A program made the translations under genes and the position numbers. A stretch of 64,000 nucleotides of DNA from Saprospiraceae bacterium UBA7687 (GTDB taxonomy: Bacteria; Bacteroidota; Bacteroidia; Chitinophagales; Saprospiraceae), in NCBI GenBank assembly GCA_002482845.1, contig DLGT01000112.1, positions 113,109 to 177,108 on the forward strand, written 5' to 3'. The notes under the pieces are model-generated. The model ran no database searches. It was not told the DNA's origin and saw only the letters and a program-made list of their open reading frames with translations. Below, piece by piece: positions 57,740 through 64,000 of this stretch (the stretch's first letter is position 1; each line of letters begins with the position of its first letter).

Positions 57740-59500
57740 TTATTCCGCTGTAGTCAATTCAGAAAATTGCATATCATATAGTTTTCGATATTCTCCATAT
57801 TGTCTTGTCAGAAGATCGTCGTGTGTGCCTTGTTCCATTATTTTTCCATTGGACAATACAATAATGTTGTGTGCATGTTTGATCGTAGATAATCTATGCG
57901 CAATGATGATAGAAGTCCTATGATCTATAAGTTTTTCTATGGCGTATTGGATCACGGCTTCCGTTTCAGTATCGATAGAAGACGTAGCTTCGTCTAAGAT
58001 AAGAATATCAGGATCAAACACAAGTGCTCTCACAAAAGAAATCAACTGTCGCTGTCCTACGCTGAGATTACTACCACGTTCAGAGACTTTATAATCATAG
58101 CCGTCAGGTAGTCTTTCTATAAATTCGTGTGCGCCTATCATGATGGCAGCTTCCTTCACTTTTTCGAAAGAGATGTTTTTGTCCCGAAGCGTAATATTCT
58201 CAAAAACGTTACCTTCGAATAAGAAAACGTCTTGCAATACGATGGCAATACGATTTCTAAGTGCTTTGAGTTGATACTCTTTAATATCCACATCATCTAT
58301 CAAAATAGTACCTGCATGAATATCATAAAACCTACTCAAGATATTGATAATGGTAGATTTTCCTGAACCTGTACTACCTACCAATGCCAATGTTTGGCCA
58401 GGAGATAAGGTGAAATTAATATCTTTTAAAACATCATTTTTATCATCGTATGAAAAGTAAACATTCGAAAAAGCTATTTTACCATCCAATTTTTTAGGGT
58501 TTATCGTGCCTTCGTCAGGTATAAAATCTTTACTATCTAATATTTTGAATACTCTTTCGGCCGCTACGAGACCCATTTGCATAGTATTAAATTTATCTGC
58601 CATAAACCTGATAGGCCTGAACAAAAGATTGAGATACAAAGGGAAAGCCACCAAAGCACCTAGACTCACATGATCTTGGAGAAATCCTTTGGCGCCAAGC
58701 CATATCATCAAAGCCAAAGAAACAGCCGACACCAACTCAACAACCGGAAAAAACACGGCATAATAAAATACAGAATCAAGATTTGCACTCGTGTAAGAAT
58801 GGTTTATTTTTTTGAATACGTCCTTTTGGTTTTCTTCTGCATTAAATATTTGTACTGTCTTCATGCCTGTGATGCGCTCTTGCAGAAAAGCATTCATATT
58901 GGCTATCTGTGTACGTACTTTTTGATATGAAATCTTGACTTTTTCTTTGAAAATATAACTAGCAAGAATCATAAAAGGCATGGTAATAAACAAGATTAAA
59001 GTCAATCTCCAACTCGTATAAAACATGATGCCCACGACTGCAAATAATGTGATAAAATCTGCGACGATAGTAATGACACCTTGCGCAAAGACATTATTGA
59101 TCGCTTCTATATCGTTGATCGTTCGAGTAGTAGATGTTCCTATAGGTGTCTTGTCAAAATATCTCAGACGAAGATTTGTAATGTGACGAAATACCTTGAC
59201 GCGCATATCTTTGATGACAGACTGACCTAGTTCTGCTGTGATGTAGATAAAATAGTACTTCATGACTACATTGATGAGCAAAACGACCATAAATAGTACG
59301 GCCATCATGACCATGCCATCTTTCTGACCATTGATGATATTGTTATCTACAATCTGCTGTACGATAAACGGCTGAGCAATAGAAAAAGGCGTGATGACTA
59401 CCGCGAGTACGATAGATTGAATGAATAAAGATTTGAAAGGTTTGGCTGTGGCAAGGACACGTCTCAACAATATCCAGTCAGTTCCTTTTTTTGATTCCAT
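57740..59500 (-). CDS. MsbA-type ABC transporter (fused permease and ATPase)
   Basis: This 586-residue half-transporter has six TM helices (about 20-310) with the exporter coupling region. Its nucleotide-binding domain (about 340-580) contains Walker A GSTGSGKST, the Q-loop VLQDVFLFEG, signature NLSVGQRQL, Walker B ILILDEATSSID and switch His in IIIAHRLSTI. The family includes MsbA lipid flippases and multidrug exporters; it would function as a homodimer or with a paralogue. The substrate is unknown. It is divergent from the toxin-antitoxin island. Confidence 0.94.
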   Translation of the reverse strand: MESKKGTDWILLRRVLATAKPFKSLFIQSIVLAVVITPFSIAQPFIVQQIVDNNIINGQKDGMVMMAVLFMVVLLINVVMKYYFIYITAELGQSVIKDMRVKVFRHITNLRLRYFDKTPIGTSTTRTINDIEAINNVFAQGVITIVADFITLFAVVGIMFYTSWRLTLILFITMPFMILASYIFKEKVKISYQKVRTQIANMNAFLQERITGMKTVQIFNAEENQKDVFKKINHSYTSANLDSVFYYAVFFPVVELVSAVSLALMIWLGAKGFLQDHVSLGALVAFPLYLNLLFRPIRFMADKFNTMQMGLVAAERVFKILDSKDFIPDEGTINPKKLDGKIAFSNVYFSYDDKNDVLKDINFTLSPGQTLALVGSTGSGKSTIINILSRFYDIHAGTILIDDVDIKEYQLKALRNRIAIVLQDVFLFEGNVFENITLRDKNISFEKVKEAAIMIGAHEFIERLPDGYDYKVSERGSNLSVGQRQLISFVRALVFDPDILILDEATSSIDTETEAVIQYAIEKLIDHRTSIIIAHRLSTIKHAHNIIVLSNGKIMEQGTHDDLLTRQYGEYRKLYDMQFSELTTAE

Positions 59501-59637
59501 GCTACAGATGTGATTGATATTTTAACGTCTTTGTCTTTAAAAAGTTGTAGGAAGTTGATGTCGAGATGGAATTTTTAGAAAATTTGATGAAGTGAAAGCT
59601 GATTTAAATAGACTAAAGTTACCAAATGAAATAAAAT

Positions 59638-59670
59638 TTAGTTTACAGTAAAGTGTTTACTGTAAACTAA
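59638..59670. promoter_or_regulatory. Perfect 15-bp palindrome upstream of the RelE-type module
   Basis: TTAGTTTACAGTAAA and its exact complement TTTACTGTAAACTAA are separated by GTG. It lies 112 bp before the antitoxin start, at the border between the ABC exporter and the toxin-antitoxin island. No gene ends here on either strand, so an operator or an element-end role is more likely than a terminator. Confidence 0.55.
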
Positions 59671-59781
59671 GTAAAAATCAACTATTCAACCTTTATCATT
59701 TTTACCAAATTAAGGAAGTATAAAGGACGTGAAACAAATAATTAATTAAATACGTTTAATGATGTATAAAAATATAAATCG

Positions 59782-59988
59782 ATGAAAGTTCTTTTAGAAA
59801 TTCCTGACAATAAAGCATCATCATTGATGGAAATTCTTCAAAGTATATCTTATGTCAAAGTCAAACAATTGACTGATTCAAAGGCCTTATTATTAAAAGA
59901 GATAAAGGATGCAGTTGAAGAAATGAAACTGATAAAGTCAGGTAAAAAAGATGCCCGAAACGCAGAAGATTTTTTAAATGAGCTATAA
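59782..59988 (+). CDS. Antitoxin of a type II RelE-like module
   Basis: This 68-residue protein has a predicted short strand (VLLEIPDNKASSLMEIL) and a long charged C-terminal helix (LLLKEIKDAVEEMKLIKSGKKDARNAEDFLNEL) that would wrap the toxin. This is the usual layout for small Bacteroidota antitoxins of the addiction-module-component type. Its last 11 bp overlap the toxin gene, the normal coupling for such pairs. Confidence 0.82.
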   Translation: MKVLLEIPDNKASSLMEILQSISYVKVKQLTDSKALLLKEIKDAVEEMKLIKSGKKDARNAEDFLNEL

Positions 59989-60307
59989 TGTAAAATCCAT
60001 AGAAGTATTTGAAAAACAAGCAAAAAGACTTATTAAAAAATATGCTTCTCTAAAATATGAACTCCTAGCACTTATACAAGAGCTTAAAGAAAATCCTCAG
60101 AAAGGTACACCAATTGGAAAGGGCTGTCACAAAATACGAATTTCGATTGCTTCAAAAGGTAAAGGTAAATCTGGAGGTGCTAGAATTGTAACTAATTTTG
60201 TAATTGCAAATCAATCTGTATATTTACTTACAATATTTGACAAGTCAGAAAAGGATGATATTTCGGACCAAGAACTAGAAGAAATTCTCAAATATTTGCC
60301 TGAATAA
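59978..60307 (+). CDS. RelE/ParE-superfamily toxin
   Basis: This 109-residue protein opens with SYNVKSIEVFEKQAKRLIKKYASLK, a typical RelE/HigB helical start. The core is KGTPIGKGCHKIRISIASKGKGKSGGARIVTNFVIANQSVYLLTIFDKSEKDDIS, with the basic strand and a C-terminal YLLTIFDKSEK motif as in HigB-like toxins. Such toxins usually cut mRNA at the ribosome (RelE/HigB) or inhibit gyrase (ParE). The mRNA-cutting group fits better. It is convergent with the AbiEii gene (12-bp gap). Confidence 0.88.
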   Translation: MSYNVKSIEVFEKQAKRLIKKYASLKYELLALIQELKENPQKGTPIGKGCHKIRISIASKGKGKSGGARIVTNFVIANQSVYLLTIFDKSEKDDISDQELEEILKYLPE

Positions 60308-60319
60308 TTACAAAATCGC

Positions 60320-61171
60320 TTACTCCACCTTCATCATTTTAACCAAGTCAAGGAAATATTGTTTTGACCAAATATCGAGTTCTTTTGGGTTTTGGATGAA
60401 AGATGCAATATCGGTTACTGCTTTTTCAATGTCAAGATTTTCTATTTTTTCTATTAACAATTCTTTGAAGGTATCAGCAGTCAAATCTTCATTAGAATCA
60501 AGCAAATGTTCAGAGTTTTTTGCTCTATCTATAAATTCATTTAATGGCAATGTTACATCTTTGTTTACATACCAAACGAAATCATACCAATCCCTACCTT
60601 TAACTCTGTTTTTCCATTCTCTAAACAGTACAGCATGCATTTTGCCTGCAAATAATGATGGTAAAGTCATTGTAGAAACATAAAAGGAATAAGGCTTATC
60701 CAAAACTTTTATCTCTTTTGTAAATAGTAAAGGTGGTGTTTTGTCTATTTCGATTTTTATCTTCATGATTGGAAAATTAGTCCTATTTCTTGACTTTTCA
60801 TCCAATGTGATAAGGCCCAAAATGGTATTTTCCTTTAGAAATCCTGATTCCACAGGGGAAACACTATGTTTCTGCTTCAAAATGATATCTACATCTAATC
60901 CTAGAATGTTAAACTCTTGTTTGATGGCTTCAAAATATTTTTCAAGAGAAAACGAAGCATCTTTGTAATTTAAAGAAAAGTCCAAATCTTCAGAATACCT
61001 ATCCAAGCCATAAAATATCCTTAAAGCAGTGCCTCCGTAGAAGGTAGCATGCTCAAAAAGTCCACCTCTTGCTAGTCCTGCTAAGGCTACTTGTTGCATG
61101 ATTTCTCTTTTAGCATTTAATAAGTCTTCTTGACTTAAGATATTATAATCTTCTAGCCATTGATTGATCAT
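60320..61171 (-). CDS. AbiEii-type nucleotidyltransferase toxin
   Basis: This 283-residue protein of the AbiEii/AbiGii family has the nucleotidyltransferase motif FYGGTALR (44-51) followed by YSEDLDFSL, with the metal Asp residues at 62 and 64. The conserved KMHAVLFREWKNRVKGRDWYDFVWY block lies near 190. In type IV AbiE systems the toxin modifies tRNA and causes growth arrest or phage abortive infection. The start overlaps the stop of the antitoxin gene by 4 bp, and the two form one operon. Confidence 0.93.
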   Translation of the reverse strand: MINQWLEDYNILSQEDLLNAKREIMQQVALAGLARGGLFEHATFYGGTALRIFYGLDRYSEDLDFSLNYKDASFSLEKYFEAIKQEFNILGLDVDIILKQKHSVSPVESGFLKENTILGLITLDEKSRNRTNFPIMKIKIEIDKTPPLLFTKEIKVLDKPYSFYVSTMTLPSLFAGKMHAVLFREWKNRVKGRDWYDFVWYVNKDVTLPLNEFIDRAKNSEHLLDSNEDLTADTFKELLIEKIENLDIEKAVTDIASFIQNPKELDIWSKQYFLDLVKMMKVE

Positions 61172-61773
61172 ATGTGTGTTTTTACTAAGTTATATAATAT
61201 GGTAATTTGTCTTTTTTTCTCACCAAAATCCATCAATTGTTCTAATAACTTTATGTCTAGTTCTTTGATTAAATCTGTATCCATCCTCAGATCATCTTCT
61301 AGATAAGTTAAAAGATCAAGCTTTCCACTAAACTGTAAATTAGGTGTCATCAAGATATGGTCGTAAAGTGCTTTGGTAGGTGATGCCATTATACAACTCA
61401 TTCCTGGACCAAAATTATAATGTTGAATTCCAAAATGAAAGACTTCAGTATTTAGGTGGAAATAATCAAATCTTCCAATAGTTGTATCTACGGACTTACC
61501 TCTTTTTATAGTAGCGGAGTGTATTGTTACAGCTCTTTCTGAGATCCATCCTAGCCACGAAAGTACGGTAATACCTGTCACATAAGATGGACCGTATAGA
61601 ACATTGGCAATTTGAAATTTGGAATATTTGTTGTTTTTTTGAAGATATAATCCTCTAATTAACGAACTGATCTCTCCTTTAGACTTAAGATATTTAATCT
61701 TTTGTTCTGGATGTTTCACATCACTTATCTGAGATGCTAGAACATAATGCGGTAAAGGACCTGAAAAATTCAT
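61168..61773 (-). CDS. AbiEi-type antitoxin/regulator
   Basis: ATG 61773 gives 201 residues; an upstream TTG at 61791 lies inside the -7 box and is rejected. The N-terminal part (to about 60) is a winged-helix-like region (SQISDVKHPEQKIKYLKSKGEISSLIRGLYLQ). The following YGPSYVTGITVLSWLGWISERAVTIHSAT is the usual AbiEi core. AbiEi proteins repress their own operon and neutralise AbiEii without lasting contact. It is the first gene of the AbiE operon. Confidence 0.88.
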   Translation of the reverse strand: MNFSGPLPHYVLASQISDVKHPEQKIKYLKSKGEISSLIRGLYLQKNNKYSKFQIANVLYGPSYVTGITVLSWLGWISERAVTIHSATIKRGKSVDTTIGRFDYFHLNTEVFHFGIQHYNFGPGMSCIMASPTKALYDHILMTPNLQFSGKLDLLTYLEDDLRMDTDLIKELDIKLLEQLMDFGEKKRQITILYNLVKTHI

Positions 61774-61788
61774 TTTTACAATTCTATG

Positions 61789-61796
61789 CAAAGATA
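61789..61796 (-). promoter_or_regulatory. -7 box (TATCTTTG) of the AbiE operon
   Basis: On the minus strand TATCTTTG matches TAnnTTTG, 15 nt before ATG 61773. It rules out the upstream TTG start, whose codon overlaps the box. No -33 match is seen. Confidence 0.5.
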
Positions 61797-61879
61797 AGTA
61801 GAATTTCTTAAAGTTGCCATTTTTTATATCATTTACTCGAATTTGACTTTTCAGTTATGGAGTTTTGATACAAAATAAT

Positions 61880-61912
61880 AAAACCTGACCATCTTTACGA
61901 TAATCAGGTTTT
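61880..61912 (-). terminator. Hairpin downstream of the beta-barrel remnant
   Basis: Arms AAAACCTGA (61880-61888) and TCAGGTTTT (61904-61912) form a 9-bp stem with a 15-nt loop. On the minus strand it is followed by an AT-rich TATTATTTTG stretch. It lies 35 bp past the stop of the pseudogene, so a terminator appears to have outlived its gene. Confidence 0.65.
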
Positions 61913-61947
61913 CATTAAAGCCACAATATTTCTATTAAAATCTATGT

Positions 61948-62112
61948 CTATTTTTTCTTAAAGAAGTCAAACTTTACACCTAGATTGATTCTAGCATTGT
62001 AAAACTCTTCTTGGTAAGTTTGCTCTTGGATGCCTTGGTAATATCTCAAAGAAATTGTTATTCCTTTAAATCTAAGGACGTCATTTTCAAGAGCTTGGAT
62101 ACCCTTAGTGCT
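61948..62112 (-). pseudogene. C-terminal remnant of an outer-membrane beta-barrel gene
   Basis: On the minus strand, 54 codons read through LRFKGITISLRYYQG and RINLGVKFDFFKKK to a stop at 61948-61950. The alternating pattern and the GVKFDF ending are typical of the last two strands of a Bacteroidota barrel protein. An in-frame stop lies directly upstream (62113-62115) and there is no start codon or signal peptide, so the 5' part is lost. Confidence 0.65.
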
Positions 62113-62261
62113 TTATTCTGAAAAGGTCGTAATCTGAATACAAAATATTGGATGAACTTAATGTTAATTTGATGCACATGGAATTAATTTTAAAATAATA
62201 TTGAATTCTGATGTTTTGAATGCGATTAAAAGAACTTTGCGACAATTATAAATAGCATATT

Positions 62262-62569
62262 ATGTTTAGAATTTTAATAACTCTTGTCTTAGTATATTTT
62301 ACTTTATTCGGTTGAAAAGAAAATACCACAGCGTAAGGTTTTATCATATTTATACCAAAAATTAAAACTGAAAAAATACCTACTAATATGGAAGACATAC
62401 CATTTTGGACAAAAGTGATGGCAGTTACATAACGAATGTTGCTATCAACGATCAGTTTAAAAATGGTCTTTTTGTGGCCATGAGTACAGATGGAACGTTC
62501 CAATTTTAAGAGTGGGAAGACATCGCTGGTAAAGACCTTTTCTTAGCACCAAATGGCATGAAAAAATAG
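62262..62569 (+). pseudogene. Broken small lipoprotein gene
   Basis: ATG 62262 opens a lipoprotein-type signal (MFRILITLVLVYFTLFG). TGA (62313-62315) stands exactly where the lipidated Cys codon (TGC/TGT) is expected, followed by KENTTA. Further on, another frame reads ITNVAINDQFKNGLFVAM and STDGTFQF, a stop, then EWEDIAGKDLFLAPNGMKK and a final stop at 62567. Stops plus a frameshift mark an inactivated gene. Its parent family is not recognised. Confidence 0.6.
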
Positions 62570-62608
62570 TCGATAACAAAAGCCGTGGTTTAGTTTTGTG
62601 AAGTTCAC

Positions 62609-62616
62609 TATCTTTG
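62609..62616 (+). promoter_or_regulatory. -7 box (TATCTTTG) four bases before the mnmE start
   Basis: TATCTTTG matches TAnnTTTG and is separated from ATG 62621 by 4 nt (TCAC). This is the same geometry as at 14952-14966 and implies a leaderless or near-leaderless mRNA. A TTTG at 62595-62598 is too close to be the -33 element. Confidence 0.55.
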
Positions 62617-62620
62617 TCAC

Positions 62621-64000
62621 ATGAATCACCTTACAGATACCATCATCGCTCCTGCTACGCCACAAGGTCAAAGCGCTATCGCCGTAATTAGACTTTCGGG
62701 AAAGGATGCCATTGCCATCACTGATAAAATATTTAGAGGTAAAAAGCTGAGTGAAGCCGATTCGCACACGATACATTACGGGTGGATTGTAGATGGAGAA
62801 AAGGAAATAGATGAAGTAATGGTCTCCGTATTCAGAGCGCCAAAAACATTCACTACCGAAGATAGTACGGAGATATCTTGCCACGGATCACCACAATTGG
62901 TGCAGTCCATCATTTCTTTAGCAATAAAACACGGTGCAAAATCCGCTTTTCCAGGAGAATTTACATTGAGAGCTTTTCTTAATGGTCGTTTGGACTTATC
63001 GCAAGCAGAAGCAGTAGCAGACCTTATCCATGCATCATCTACCAAGTCGTCTGAGATCGCACTCAACCAACTCAAAGGTCATTTCTCATCGATGCTCAAG
63101 GATTTGAGACAAGAACTGATAGATTTTGCCGCTTTGATAGAACTCGAGCTAGATTTTTCTGAAGAAGACGTAGAGTTTGCACATCGTGGAAGACTCAAAG
63201 ATCTCATTCATAAAATTATAACGGTTATCAATCCATTGCTCGATTCTTTCCGATGGGGCAATAGTATCAAAGAAGGCATACCCGTAGCTATCATCGGTGC
63301 GCCAAATGCGGGCAAATCTACCTTACTCAATACCATATTGAACGAAGAAAAAGCATTGGTCAGCGACATTGCAGGTACCACAAGGGATTTTATCGAAGAT
63401 ACGTTGGTGATAGATGGCATCATGTTCCGATTTATAGATACGGCAGGTATCCGTGAGACATCCGATGTACTTGAAGGTCTAGGTATAGAAAGGTCCAAAC
63501 AAAAACTCCGTGAAGCAGAGATCGTACTTTTCATAAGTGACATCAACAAAAGTGTAGAAGACACAATTGCCGAATTCAATGATCTCCAACTCACCAAAGA
63601 TCAGACAGGCGTCATCCTACTCAACAAGGCAGATACAATTCCTGCAGCCCAAGCAGAACCCAAAACCCAAGACATCTCAGACCAAAGTGGTGTAAAAACC
63701 TTACTCATCACCGCAAAATACAAAGAAACTTTACAGCCATTATTGTCCTATTTTTCAGAATATATCCAACACCACAACCAAGCAGAAGGCACCATCATCA
63801 GCAATACGAGACACTACGAAGCCCTAGAAAACACCAAACTATGTCTCCAAAAAGTAATTGCAGGGCTCGACTCAGGACTGTCATCCGATTTCGTAGCGAT
63901 GGATATCAGAGAATCACTTTTTCATTTGGGATCGATCACAGGTGAAGTGTCAACAGATGATTTGTTGGAGTCGATCTTTAGTAAGTTTTGTATTGGAAAG
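62621..64000 (+). CDS. mnmE: tRNA modification GTPase MnmE (stop codon outside window)
   Basis: 460 codons are open from ATG 62621 to the last base. MnmE, with MnmG, installs the 5-carboxymethylaminomethyl group on U34 of tRNAs. The N-terminal folate-binding domain (DTIIAPATPQGQSAIAVIRLSG, FTLRAFLNGRLDLSQAEAVADLI) is followed by a G domain with Walker A GAPNAGKST (about 226-234), switch GTTRDF, DTAG and NKAD. The helical C-domain ends in the universal FCIGK, with catalytic Cys457, at 63986-64000. As this motif is the normal C-terminus, the gene should lack only its stop codon here. Confidence 0.97.
   Translation, partial: MNHLTDTIIAPATPQGQSAIAVIRLSGKDAIAITDKIFRGKKLSEADSHTIHYGWIVDGEKEIDEVMVSVFRAPKTFTTEDSTEISCHGSPQLVQSIISLAIKHGAKSAFPGEFTLRAFLNGRLDLSQAEAVADLIHASSTKSSEIALNQLKGHFSSMLKDLRQELIDFAALIELELDFSEEDVEFAHRGRLKDLIHKIITVINPLLDSFRWGNSIKEGIPVAIIGAPNAGKSTLLNTILNEEKALVSDIAGTTRDFIEDTLVIDGIMFRFIDTAGIRETSDVLEGLGIERSKQKLREAEIVLFISDINKSVEDTIAEFNDLQLTKDQTGVILLNKADTIPAAQAEPKTQDISDQSGVKTLLITAKYKETLQPLLSYFSEYIQHHNQAEGTIISNTRHYEALENTKLCLQKVIAGLDSGLSSDFVAMDIRESLFHLGSITGEVSTDDLLESIFSKFCIGK

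Larger units (their letters stand above)
61774..62620. other. Gene-poor region with decayed genes between AbiE and mnmE
   Basis: This 847-bp interval has no intact gene. It holds the AbiE promoter (61789-61796), a hairpin (61880-61912), a truncated beta-barrel fragment (61948-62112) and a broken lipoprotein gene (62262-62569), then the mnmE promoter. The longer minus-strand frames across 62246-63075 are shadows without protein features. Confidence 0.7.

Noticed and set aside
62313..62315. Recoded UGA (selenocysteine or tryptophan) in the small lipoprotein
   Set aside because: Further stops and a frameshift follow, and no recoding element is seen; simple gene decay is the better explanation.
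62246..63597. Several minus-strand frames opposite the pseudogene and mnmE
   Set aside because: They are shadows of mnmE and of the decayed lipoprotein; mnmE on the + strand has all family motifs.

Overview
The window looks like a chromosomal segment of a Bacteroidota bacterium, most likely a Saprospiria/Chitinophagia-type organism (inference). The evidence is: a TonB-dependent receptor with a carboxypeptidase-regulatory N-domain, several secreted proteins with type IX secretion (T9SS) C-terminal domains, a DUF1800/DUF1501 pair, propeller/Y_Y_Y sensor kinases, AT-rich DNA, few Shine-Dalgarno sequences, and repeated Bacteroidota -7 boxes (TAnnTTTG) just upstream of start codons. No rRNA, tRNA, insertion sequence, prophage or CRISPR array was seen.

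Layout. 0-8 kb: a minus-strand operon of a TonB-dependent receptor and a very large secreted partner. 8-12.7 kb: a 2-hydroxyacid dehydrogenase, carB (without the allosteric domain) and a small lipoprotein. 12.9-18.8 kb: a two-component system, a LolD/MacB-type ABC ATPase and permease with a His-rich loop, two CxxC DUF3299-like secreted proteins (together a candidate metal-homeostasis cluster) and an LpxD-like acyltransferase. 18.8-25.4 kb: redoxin, YceI lipoprotein, MerR/B12-type regulator, beta-barrel protein, T9SS protein, SDR and a PhoD-like phosphatase. 25.5-31.7 kb: a four-gene minus-strand secretion operon (S74-like small protein, DUF1800, DUF1501, PA14/discoidin protein). 32-41 kb: lipoprotein plus DUF5723 barrel, alpha/beta hydrolase, TPR lipoprotein, aldo/keto reductase, DUF1295 protein, secreted endonuclease/exonuclease/phosphatase and a Nudix hydrolase.

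41.4-47.8 kb is the most unusual part. It is a colinear cassette of an outer-membrane-like protein, a small multi-TM holin-like protein, a small cytosolic protein and a candidate caspase-fold (CHAT/C14-like) peptidase. The peptidase gene is joined start-to-stop to a propeller/Y_Y_Y histidine kinase and a NarL-type response regulator. I propose it as a possible undescribed protease/membrane-effector system under two-component control. It is followed by a 1723-residue secreted protein with PPC, PKD, cohesin-like and dockerin-like modules and by a 0.25 kb composite tandem-repeat array of unknown function.

54-64 kb: a small basic secreted protein, truA, a small Cys-rich protein, a MOSC protein, an MsbA-type ABC exporter, then a toxin-antitoxin island (RelE-type pair with a perfect palindrome upstream, and an AbiE pair), two decayed genes, and mnmE, whose coding sequence reaches the last base of the window with only its stop codon outside.
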